Shown piece by piece: positions 1 to 7,600 of a stretch of DNA of 7,911 bases. The notes under the pieces are model-generated. The model was given only the letters and a program-made list of their open reading frames with translations, made no database searches and was not told where the DNA came from. Source of the DNA: Candidatus Omnitrophota bacterium (GTDB lineage: Bacteria > Ratteibacteria > UBA8468 > B48-G9 > DSTR01); the NCBI GenBank assembly GCA_023818865.1, contig JAMWDF010000110.1, positions 1 through 7,911 of the forward strand, read 5' to 3'. Position numbers and translations under genes: made by a program. Numbering within the stretch: position 1 is the first letter of the stretch; every line of letters begins with the position of its first letter.

Positions 1-242
1 GCATCAATCATAGTGACCGGTGAAGCCGGCCCCATCCGGTTTTTCTCTGGTTGGTAATGGCAGACCCGGTCAAATGAAAGGGTGAAAAAATCGTCCGGGC
101 AGGAGAGAAAAAACTGTTCTGGTCTGACTGATCTGGACCAACCCAGTTCTGCTCCAATTGCGGCTCCAGCCAGACAGCCTGTCAGCCGTTCCTGAAGAGA
201 AATTCTTGAGCCTGAGATTTTTTCCTCTTTTTTTCTTACCAA
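1..242 (-). CDS. N-terminal part of an ADP-ribosylglycohydrolase-like protein (3' end cut by window edge)
   Basis: This minus-strand frame is open from a TAG at 281-279 to the left edge. It contains ERLTGCLAGAAIGAELG at about 191-141, resembling the 'R..G.L.G.A.GD.LG' opening of the ADP-ribosylglycohydrolase (DraG/ARH) family, followed by RSVRPEQFF and later SPVTMIDA running off the edge. Family members remove ADP-ribose from proteins or act on related N-glycosidic bonds; distant members occur beside carbohydrate-degradation genes. In the motif the usual GD is GA here, so a metal-site Asp may be missing or the family may be a divergent branch. The start is unclear: the only common start codons in frame are TTG at 242 (used here) and TTG at 275, neither with a good ribosome-binding site; ATC at 218 or ATT at 203 would fit the AGAGGA site or the motif position better. 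The gene probably has its own promoter (247-275). Only about 80 codons are visible, so the function is tentative. Confidence 0.5.
   Translation of the reverse strand, partial: MVRKKEEKISGSRISLQERLTGCLAGAAIGAELGWSRSVRPEQFFLSCPDDFFTLSFDRVCHYQPEKNRMGPASPVTMID
223..228 (-). promoter_or_regulatory. Possible ribosome-binding site of the left-edge gene
   Basis: The minus strand reads AGAGGA, with GAGG at 227-224, followed by an A-rich stretch. The codon at normal spacing (five bases after GAGG) is ATC at 218, a rare start type, and no ATG or GTG follows before the conserved motif. The site is therefore plausible but its start codon is unresolved. Confidence 0.3.
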
Positions 243-246
243 AAAA

Positions 247-275
247 AGGATAACCCAGCTGCCTGATAATGTCAA
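247..275 (-). promoter_or_regulatory. Sigma70-like promoter before the left-edge gene
   Basis: On the minus strand TTGACA (275-270), a perfect -35 box, is separated by exactly 17 bases from TATCCT (252-247), which matches four of six -10 positions including the first T, the A and the last T. Transcription would begin near 240, just ahead of the AGAGGA at 228-223. It lies in the only gap of appreciable size on this strand, after the 1207-aa gene, so it would give the ADP-ribosylglycohydrolase-like gene its own transcript. The assignment rests on pattern alone. Confidence 0.5.
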
Positions 276-282
276 AAGCTAG

Positions 283-295
283 GCCTTAATAAGGC
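283..295. repeat. 13-base odd palindrome, possible operator or weak terminator
   Basis: GCCTTA-A-TAAGGC is a perfect inverted repeat around one central base, placed 17 bases after the TAA of the 1207-aa gene and 7 bases before a promoter -35 box. As RNA it can form a five-pair stem (GCCTT/AAGGC) with a three-base loop. On the minus strand a run of only four T follows after five further bases, so it is a poor intrinsic terminator. Its symmetry and position beside the -35 box also fit a regulator-binding site. Neither role is established, and a 13-base palindrome can arise by chance. Confidence 0.3.
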
Positions 296-312
296 AGGTT
301 TTAGCGGGAAAA

Positions 313-3300
313 TTATTGCAGTTCCACCGCCAGCAACCGGAAGGTGTGAGATTCGCAAATGAAAGGTTCATCAATAACAAGAAGACCATTACGAAAACTC
401 ACCTTTACCGGCTGGTCAGTCTCCGGGTCATAAATCCTCTTGACTCTTACTGGTTTTTCTCCTTCAGCCGGAACACCAGAGGTACAAAGGACAACTCCAG
501 CTGGGGAAAAGGCCGTTCCCCCGAGATAACTATCCTTCTTGCCGGTATTGAAGAAAACCATTACCCCGGTTTTAAGGTCTGGGTTCTGGTAAAAAGAAAC
601 AGCAATATTGGCTGGTGGCTGAACAAACGGACTGGTCATCCAATAGCCCATGAAAAGACACTTTTCTGGTCTGTCATAATCCACCAGGTAATTGAGTTTT
701 CGAATTAGATTAGTGTCAAAAACTGGAGCGATATCATGGAGAAGCAAAATACCATCAGAACTTCTTTTCATTCTCCAGTCACTTTCCGGGGTAGAGCCGC
801 GGTAGTGAGTCATATAGCTAGTTTTAGGAACCAATACAGTGCTCTTAGGTCTGGTGGCTGCCCGGAAAAAGTCCAGGCCACCACAATGGTCAATGGTGGA
901 GATATCCTTTGAAGATGGTCCCCAGAAACCTTCTACCATCCAGTAAACCTGGGACCAGGCAAGTTCCACTTGGGTATTAATAGCCCAGCATGGTACCCGC
1001 ATATGTTCCCAGCCAATTACATTTAACCTCTTGCACAACTCTCGTCGGTAAATGAGGTTCCATTTAGCATCAAGCCGGTCAAGTTCCTGATCATAGTCAG
1101 TGACTGTTCCGGTGTAGCAGTTGTCCCACCAGGTGCCGTTGATTCCCGCTTTGTCAATCAATTTATCGTGGTACCAGACAAAAAAGTCAATCATGCTTTT
1201 AGGCCAATTTACTCTGGCCGCGGTCAGTTCCCTGGGGCTTTTCCATTGGATGGTCCGGCCATAGTTCCATCTTTCAGCAAACTTTAGGTCAGGATTGGGT
1301 TTCCAATTGCTCCGACCCAGCCACTCGCCGCCAAAAGAGTCAAATTCTTCTGCGCCCAAGCCAGTCATCCACTGGGAACCGTAAAGCATAATCCGGTCAG
1401 CTTCCCCTTCGCGAATCATTTTGCCTAACCGGTTATGCCAGTAGTCATAAAGTTTATAGGGCGAGACTTGTCGGCTATTACCGTAGAGTAAGAATTTTCT
1501 CAGCTCTGCGTAATGGTAGTCATCGGGCAGACTAAAGGAATCAACTGAATCGCCATAATAACGATAGCCTGAGGTATCGTGGGCGATACTGGTCACCCTA
1601 GTCCGATAGCGGGGGTCATTGGGTTTAATGGGTGCGGCCTGAAGGGCAAAATGTATTTTCCGGGGTTTATCCACCAACAGCGGTCCGCTGATGAACCGCA
1701 CCCGCAAGACAACATTTCCATTAGCCAGTCTTTCCACCTTTACACAAGCGTCATTATCTTTTAGGTGCCAGCCGGCGTCGCTCCAGGCGAAAAACCAAAG
1801 TCCCCGATCTCCATTGCCAACAAAGGTAATCGGAGCAAAAGACTTCCAGTCTTTTTTAATTTCAAAAGGGCCAGCCCGACCAAATTTATCCCCTGGACCA
1901 AGAGATGTGCTTTGGTAGTGGATGCCTGGTTTGGCAGGGATGCCGCCGTGATAACTATTGTCTAGGTCGGCACCAATCCGCTGAACGTAAAGGGTGTCAA
2001 GAGGGAAGGCGGGTTGGAGTCTCTCAGCTGGTGCCTGGCGAAGTTGGGCCACAAAATCAAGGTAGTCAACGGTTACTGGCTTCTCCGGAGAAATTACCAG
2101 TTCCACCTGGTACCAGCCGTCATACTCCAGAAAGGATTTGGTTTCTATCTTGATAGGGCCAAAACGGCCAGAACCTGAAATTTCGGCTTGATGCGGAGCC
2201 ACTTTCTCAATTCTTCCGGCGGTTTCAGTCGCGGCTACCGGCTTGGTGTCAATAGAAGTTTCTATTTTGAGAGGTGAAGCCAGTAATGGTTCTTGTCTGC
2301 CAGCGGTACCTGAGGGCGGAGCAGTAATGATTTGTTCTGGGAGTCCGAGAGCGCCTACCTGATAGACCCTGCCCCAAACAGCGAGAGAGTTTTTCAATTC
2401 CTTGCCCACAAAAAATTTCCTTCCAGCCCCGGTGACATAACTTGGGTCAACCCCCACTGGCTCAAAAGGAGGAATTACCTCAGCGCTGAGCCCTAACTTG
2501 TTGTGTTCAAAAGGAAAACGTTTCCGGGTAAAAGATTCTGTTTTTTCCGCCACTAACTCACCGTTTGAAGCATAAAGGCGAAAGAGCGCTTCATATTGAC
2601 CATCAGCCAGTTCAGGTAAGGCAAAGAAAACTTCACCAGCACCCTGGACTACTTTCTCGGAAACACCAACGAGGGCTTTCTTTTCTCCTTTCTTTCTGAC
2701 TTCTACGGTAAAACGGCTGGCTGACCTAATTTTCTCCGGTATTCCGAAGAAGTCAACGTCTACCTTAGCCAAGGCTCTGGCTGAGTAAGGAAGGTAGGCG
2801 AAAACTGTTTCCCATTCTCCAGCCTGGGGTCTTCTGGCTACCCAGGGGTCCCAGTACTTGGCTTTCCAGGCCTGGGTCAGTTTCATAAAGGGCATCCGGT
2901 GGTGAAAAAGTACTGTTTCTTTCTTTCCTTCCCGCCAGAGAGCGTAAACTTCCAGGAGGTTGCGCTTTCCTTCCAGCTCTACTTCGGAGACAGGCAGGGA
3001 AGATTTTTTGAAACTGAGGGTCTGGCTCTGACCAGCGCTGACTGAAGCAGTTTGTTCCTCCTGGTAAAGAATTCGACTGTCCGCATCTGCCACTAAGAAA
3101 CGCACGACTACCTGCTGGGGTTGTTGGGTCCTACCTCTTATCTCCACCCTGGCATCCAGATTCCCTTCCATGATTTCGCCTAATCTAATTAACCGAAAAA
3201 CAGGAGACTGGCTGTCAAAACTGACTTCGCCAAACCTTTGCCAGTCCATCCAGGAAGTCCCAACCCAGCCAGCAAAGTACAATCCCCCAGTATCAGCAGC

Positions 3301-3936
3301 CCTGACTAGTTGCATGACAATGGTGTTACCGTCAAACTGCTTTAGCCTAATCGCTTCGGCTTTTACTGATAGTTCCATCTGCCAGTATTCATCAGTAACC
3401 GAACACTTTACCTCACCACCGGTTGACCAGAGGTCTTCGGTACCTGGAGTGCCGTTAAAATAATGGGAGTCATGCATCGCTCCAAGGGCATTAACTACCA
3501 TCTTGTAGAAACCCTTGCCTGGTTTTCCCGCATCTTCCCGAGCCTGGGTAAGAATCTGGATTTCTACATGGTCCCCCCAAAGGACATCAGGGTCATCATG
3601 CTGTTTCACCCGGCCGGCTGGATAGGTTCCCTTAGGGTGCAGTGAGTGTAGGCCGATGTACAATGTGTCCTGGTGAAAACCGAGATACCACAAAACCTGC
3701 TGGGCTTCTGGTAGGAGGAATTCTTTTCCAAGGGGGTTGCCGCAAACTCCAGTAAAAACAGCTGCCTGGTCCCATTCATTCTTTTCCAGTTTGCCATCAA
3801 TCTTTGGCGGCTGGCTCATTACCGGTACGCGCAAGAGCGGGAAGAAAACCCCAGCTGGTGTGTTTTTCCCTGCCTGGGCAGCGGAAAAAGAGAATACCAC
3901 CGCAGTAATCATCACCGACAAGAATAGTTTTCGCAT
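313..3936 (-). CDS. Secreted putative glycoside hydrolase, CBM9-like plus DUF6067-like architecture, 1207 aa
   Basis: Complete gene, ATG with AGGAGG four bases upstream, stop TAA. Residues 1-22 are a Sec signal peptide (RK, hydrophobic LFLSVMITAVVFSFSAA, cleavage after AQA). A CBM9/DOMON-like domain spans about 41-245 (PPKIDGKLEKNEWDQAA, VLWYLGFHQDTLYIG, GDHVEIQI, FYKMVVNALG). Beta-rich, probably Ig-like, segments fill about 250-470. FPFEHNKLG at 474-482 begins the DUF6067/GH123_N-like part, which includes WGRVYQVGALGLP and SFLEYDGWY; GNGD is at 707-710. A probable barrel starts near 787 (DTSGYRYYGDSVDS), with EEFD at 863-866 and GINGTWWDN at 931-939. A C-terminal beta-sandwich from about 1095 ends in HTFRLLAVELQ. 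The EEFD and WWDN acids are conserved with the upstream paralogue, so they are the best candidates for catalysis (inference). The expected role is polysaccharide binding and hydrolysis outside the cytoplasm. The substrate and exact GH family are not recognised. It is the last gene of the tandem set. Confidence 0.88.
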   Translation of the reverse strand: MRKLFLSVMITAVVFSFSAAQAGKNTPAGVFFPLLRVPVMSQPPKIDGKLEKNEWDQAAVFTGVCGNPLGKEFLLPEAQQVLWYLGFHQDTLYIGLHSLHPKGTYPAGRVKQHDDPDVLWGDHVEIQILTQAREDAGKPGKGFYKMVVNALGAMHDSHYFNGTPGTEDLWSTGGEVKCSVTDEYWQMELSVKAEAIRLKQFDGNTIVMQLVRAADTGGLYFAGWVGTSWMDWQRFGEVSFDSQSPVFRLIRLGEIMEGNLDARVEIRGRTQQPQQVVVRFLVADADSRILYQEEQTASVSAGQSQTLSFKKSSLPVSEVELEGKRNLLEVYALWREGKKETVLFHHRMPFMKLTQAWKAKYWDPWVARRPQAGEWETVFAYLPYSARALAKVDVDFFGIPEKIRSASRFTVEVRKKGEKKALVGVSEKVVQGAGEVFFALPELADGQYEALFRLYASNGELVAEKTESFTRKRFPFEHNKLGLSAEVIPPFEPVGVDPSYVTGAGRKFFVGKELKNSLAVWGRVYQVGALGLPEQIITAPPSGTAGRQEPLLASPLKIETSIDTKPVAATETAGRIEKVAPHQAEISGSGRFGPIKIETKSFLEYDGWYQVELVISPEKPVTVDYLDFVAQLRQAPAERLQPAFPLDTLYVQRIGADLDNSYHGGIPAKPGIHYQSTSLGPGDKFGRAGPFEIKKDWKSFAPITFVGNGDRGLWFFAWSDAGWHLKDNDACVKVERLANGNVVLRVRFISGPLLVDKPRKIHFALQAAPIKPNDPRYRTRVTSIAHDTSGYRYYGDSVDSFSLPDDYHYAELRKFLLYGNSRQVSPYKLYDYWHNRLGKMIREGEADRIMLYGSQWMTGLGAEEFDSFGGEWLGRSNWKPNPDLKFAERWNYGRTIQWKSPRELTAARVNWPKSMIDFFVWYHDKLIDKAGINGTWWDNCYTGTVTDYDQELDRLDAKWNLIYRRELCKRLNVIGWEHMRVPCWAINTQVELAWSQVYWMVEGFWGPSSKDISTIDHCGGLDFFRAATRPKSTVLVPKTSYMTHYRGSTPESDWRMKRSSDGILLLHDIAPVFDTNLIRKLNYLVDYDRPEKCLFMGYWMTSPFVQPPANIAVSFYQNPDLKTGVMVFFNTGKKDSYLGGTAFSPAGVVLCTSGVPAEGEKPVRVKRIYDPETDQPVKVSFRNGLLVIDEPFICESHTFRLLAVELQ

Positions 3937-3940
3937 TTCC

Positions 3941-3946
3941 CCTCCT
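3941..3946 (-). promoter_or_regulatory. Ribosome-binding site of the 1207-aa gene
   Basis: The minus strand reads AGGAGG, then GGAA, then ATG at 3936, a four-base spacing. The site comes two bases after the fossil TAA at 3949, consistent with translational coupling to the original, longer form of the upstream gene. Confidence 0.8.
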
Positions 3947-3948
3947 AG

Positions 3949-3984
3949 TTATTTCACCAATAGCAACCGGTAATCATGTCTTTA
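3949..3984 (-). pseudogene. Fossil C-terminal tail of the 222-aa gene beyond a premature TAA
   Basis: The annotated stop is TAA at 3984-3982. Continuing in the same frame, the next ten codons read RHDYRLLLVK and then TAA at 3951-3949. Both large paralogues end in the equivalent strand: HTFRLLAVELQ in the downstream gene and REFRLVRFLPQIK in the upstream gene. The match is in frame, in the expected place and of the expected length, so the first TAA looks like a nonsense change in an older gene. The second TAA lies 12 bases before the next ATG, a spacing like the 17 bases at the previous junction, and abuts the next ribosome-binding site, as expected for the original gene boundary. Confidence 0.7.
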
Positions 3985-4650
3985 AATTTTTACACCGCTA
4001 ATTACCCCATCTTCCAGTCTTAATGATTGACCATTTTCAGGGTCGCTGGCTGTAGCCGGTGGTTGGCTAAAGAGTTCCTTCTCCAATATTTTCACCGAGG
4101 CTTCAACCGCCTGGTCGTCTTCATTGAAAAGGGCAATTAAAGCGGCCTCTGGTACACCCGGGGTGCGACGACGGTATATAGTAACGGCAACCTTTTTTCC
4201 GTTACCTTTTACCAGTGAAATGATCTTATAGAAATAGTTCTTCATCGCCATGGGTCTCTCGGGAAAGGTGCAGAACTGGATTTCCGCATGGTCGTGGTAG
4301 AGAATAGAATTAACGTCCTGAGCAATACTACCCCGGTCGCCTTGTTTTACTGAAGCTTTAACAGTCCCTGATGGGTAGAGAGGCATTTTCTGAGCCAGAT
4401 ACAGATTTTGGTTGTCATAGCCGAGCCACCAGACAGGTTGTAAATCATGGGGTATCAACAGCCGGTTGCGGTAATCACGAAATTCGGTGATAGCTGCCAT
4501 TTCGGACCACTCTTCTTGGTTAATTTGGCCGTCTAAAACCGGCGGCCGGCTGGTTCTTGGTAGCGCAAGCTGGGGATAGAAAGTTTTTTCCTGACCGCTG
4601 GCGGCAATCGCCAGAAATAAAAATAGTCTTGCTATAGGCTTGCACTTCAT
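3982..4650 (-). CDS. Short CBM9-like protein; internally deleted paralogue of its neighbours, probably decaying
   Basis: A 222-aa frame from ATG with a strong AGGAGG site. Residues 1-20 look like a short Sec signal peptide (basic KCKPIAR, then hydrophobic LFLFLAIAA, cleavage near ASGQ). Residues 37-145 form a CBM9/DOMON-like domain: PPVLDGQINQEEW at 36-48, VWWLGYDNQNLYL at 73-85, and HAEIQF followed by FYK at 140-142, matching FYK at 143-145 of the 1207-aa neighbour. From about residue 152 the sequence (KKVAVTIY, then ALIALFN and DPENGQSLRLEDG) instead matches the C-terminal sandwich of the large paralogues (NIAVSFY from 1110 in one, NVLVSLY from 993 in the other). The linker, the FPxEHN and GNGD segments and the whole catalytic barrel are missing, about 960 residues. 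The TAA also appears premature (see 3949-3984). It therefore cannot be a hydrolase. It could be a pseudogene, or a reduced secreted carbohydrate-binding protein. It sits between its two large relatives in the same apparent operon. Confidence 0.75.
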   Translation of the reverse strand: MKCKPIARLFLFLAIAASGQEKTFYPQLALPRTSRPPVLDGQINQEEWSEMAAITEFRDYRNRLLIPHDLQPVWWLGYDNQNLYLAQKMPLYPSGTVKASVKQGDRGSIAQDVNSILYHDHAEIQFCTFPERPMAMKNYFYKIISLVKGNGKKVAVTIYRRRTPGVPEAALIALFNEDDQAVEASVKILEKELFSQPPATASDPENGQSLRLEDGVISGVKI

Positions 4651-4654
4651 TCTT

Positions 4655-4660
4655 CCTCCT
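4655..4660 (-). promoter_or_regulatory. Ribosome-binding site of the 222-aa gene
   Basis: On the minus strand this reads AGGAGG, within GAGGAGGAAGA, four bases before the ATG at 4650. It lies wholly in the 17-base gap after the TAA of the upstream gene. It fixes the start of the short gene and suggests that translation initiation here is still intact even though the protein looks degraded. Confidence 0.8.
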
Positions 4661-4667
4661 CAGCCAC

Positions 4668-7600
4668 TTACTTAATCTGGGGGAGAAAACGAACCAGACG
4701 AAATTCCCTTGCTGGCACTTCAATTCTCAGGCTGCTACTGCCTTTTTCTATTCTGGCAGTAATCTCTTCTCCGGTTTCGGCATCCAGAAATCTTCCGCTC
4801 TGACTACCTATTCTGGCTATCTCCAGTTTCAAATCGCCACCTGAATTTTTTCGGTCAGGGTTGACCAGAATTGCCAGAACACCACCTGATTTCTGGTTGT
4901 GATAAAGGCTGACCAGAACATTTTTTTCTGAAAAACTGGCGTATTGGCTATTGCGCCAGTATGGAAGGAACCTTGTCTCCGGTTCAAAAAAACCAAAGTC
5001 TTTCAAAACACTCACTACTCGGTCAAATTCTTTCTTGTTTATACTGTTACCTTCCACCCCAAAATCATGTAGTAGATTCAAAGCCAGAACACTTCTGGAA
5101 CCATGGACGGCAGCTGGTGATTGGTCAAGGTTACTGCAAGTATGGCCTGGAATTCTTCTCATTCGGCTAATTGCCCGGAACCGACCTACCGGGTCAAGAG
5201 GAGTGGGGTCAACTTCTATTACTCGGGAGACAATATCGTAGTGGCGGCGTTGCTCCAGGGTCTCAAAAAGGTCTCCGCCATACCGGTAGATATAAGCATC
5301 CATTTCAATATTCCACACCCAACCAGCGGTGGAAAAGATTGGGGCTAGGCTAATCAAATTACATGATTCTAATCCCATTTCTCGGGTAAGGTTAAACAAA
5401 CGCCAGAAGAGTTCATCCCGAGCAAAGACACAATAGTTAGGTCTTAGTTTTCCCTCTGGGGTGAGATATGCCCGACCGGTAGAGACATTTTTCCCTGGCC
5501 AGATAGGTTGATTGTCAAACCAGTAGCCGTTAATACCCAATCTCTGGCAATTTTGGGAGTAATGCCATATCCGACAATCAACATTACTTTGGACCAAATC
5601 AGCCCCAGTTGGCCCCAACTTTTTTGGCTGGCTCCGCCAGTCCTGACGGAGGATATCTGGACTATGCCAGGGCACCTGAGCATGGACATCAGAATCTTTG
5701 TACTCCGGAAATGGTTCCACCGGTGTTTCTCCGCACCACTCTCCGGAGAAGGTGTCAAACTCTTCCATCCCCTGGCCTAAAAGTTGGCCAGAGTTATACA
5801 AGATGGTGAGTAAGTTTTCCGGTACTCCCTGGCGAAAAGAATTTTTCTTCCATTTATCAATTGCCTGTTTCAATCTCTGGTAGTCCTGTTCAGAACCAGG
5901 GGTAATAGAGTCCACTCCGTTACCCCAGTAACCATAGCCGCCAGTGTCTTGAATTTTCCAGGGGATCTGCCCCCATTCCCGGCGGCGTCGGTCAGTCGGC
6001 TCTGGTTTTACCGGGACAGCCAGAAGAGCAAAGTCAACCACCATCGGTTGTTTTATTTCCCGAGGGGCATTGACAAGTCTGATTCTGAGGTTAACTCCAT
6101 CTTGGTCCCGAGTGATTAACTGAGAGGGCAATGAATAATCCAGCAACCAGGACTGGTCGCTATCAGCGTACCACCACAAGCTAACATCGCCGTTGCCAAC
6201 CGCGATGGCGGGAGTGAAAAGATTTTCCTTTTTTTCGCTAAGATTACTCCAAGGTTGTTGGGTGGCTGGCAGACTACCATAGAACCAGTTGGTTCGATAA
6301 CCGTAATAGGTATCAGGGTAGGTGCCTAAAGGGAAGATGAGTTCCATCCTTTCCACCGCCGTAGGTTGAATTGGACTAATAGTCATTCTTGTCCGATACC
6401 AACCGTCGCAGCGGAGAAAACTTTCCGTAGAAAAACGCAAAGTGTCGTTTTGGGCCTTAGCCAGAAACTCTACCTGGCCTTCGGTTGCCCTGGTAATTGT
6501 TGTCTGTTCCTGGTTGAACCTGACTGGCTTTGAATCTATTTCCAGTCTGACCGGGCCACAGATGACTGTCTTTGGTAACTCTATCTCATTGGTAGTAACA
6601 ATCTTCGCTGGTAGAGCCAGCGAGCCTAAGTGATACTCTCTTCCCCAGGGCGAAAAAATCCTTCTGCTTTTGTCAATTTTGATCGCCTGGAAAGGGGAAT
6701 AGGCTTTGTCAGTAAACCCGATTCGGTTATGCTCCCAGGGAAAGACTTTTCTTATAAACTCCCGGCTTACCGCTGGACCCACCTGATTGCCTTCCGAAGA
6801 AAAAAGTTGTCCTTCCAGCCGATATTTGCCTTCAGGAAGTTTCAGCCCTGACCAGTGGATATTGCCTTTACCCTCCTTTAACAGGATCGTTTCTTCCCGG
6901 ATGAGTTTCTGGTTAGCCTCCATCAGTCTCACCTGGCACCGAGTTGCTTGTCTGGTTGTTTCAGGCAGAAATGAGTAAGTGGCGTTTACCCAGATATCCA
7001 TTGACTGAAAATAAAGATAGTGAGCGCAGCCTAATTCCCAAACTTCTTTCAGGGGTGATTCATAAGGCCAGGTGCCGTAGGGCCAGTGAGCTAGTCGACG
7101 ATACTCCTTTGGGGTGACCGGATAAAACTGAAGCATGGTATTGTAAAGATGGTCCTTCCCCCTGTTGGCTTGGATGCAGAATCGGCCGCTCCAGCCTTCT
7201 TGAAGTTTAATCTCCACCGGTCTTGCCTTCACTAACTCGGTCTGGCCAACTTTCAACTGAATTTCTTTTTCTTCAAGAAAGAGAATCTGGCTGCCACTTT
7301 CAATAGAAAAACGCAATGAAACTATCTGGTTTCCTGAGGTTGAATTGGTCAGCCGGAAGACTGGCTCTGCTTTCATTCCCCGCAAGTCACCTGTCTCCAG
7401 CAACTGAAAAGAGGGGATAGAACCAGAGAAAATTATAACCCCGGCGTCCCCCGGCGCATAATAGGCTGAGCCATTCCATTCCCCATAAGCGGCTTGACCC
7501 AGTCCGGGATAAGTTCTTTCTCGGATAAACAGAGCCCGCCAGAATGTACCTTCCTCCGGTGGAGATTCTAAGCCAAAAGAAGAAAAAGGAATAGCCATTT

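Larger units (their letters stand above)
243..312. other. Intergenic region between the 1207-aa gene and the left-edge gene
   Basis: This 70-base stretch is the longest non-coding gap in the window. It holds the 13-base palindrome and the TTGACA/TATCCT promoter pair described separately, and a run of seven T on the minus strand (247-241) just after the -10 box. No small gene or tRNA was seen in it. Confidence 0.6.

Noticed and set aside
241..247. Homopolymer of seven bases as a programmed frameshift site
   Set aside because: It lies in the probable promoter/leader, upstream of the likely translation start, with no second frame that would be joined to the gene.
316..708. Plus-strand open frame of 130 aa opposite the end of the 1207-aa gene
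   Set aside because: It lies entirely inside a convincing minus-strand gene, shows no recognisable domain and is low in family-like features. It is a shadow frame, as are the other plus-strand frames between 1579 and 6978.
3982..3984. Recoding of the in-frame stop as a non-standard amino acid
   Set aside because: The codon is TAA, not TGA (selenocysteine) or TAG (pyrrolysine), and TAA also ends the neighbouring genes. A nonsense change is simpler.
4520..4723. Minus-strand 67-aa frame overlapping the junction of the first two genes
   Set aside because: It overlaps both well-supported frames out of phase and has no matching motif. The real boundary is explained by the TAA at 4670-4668 and the AGGAGG site before ATG 4650.
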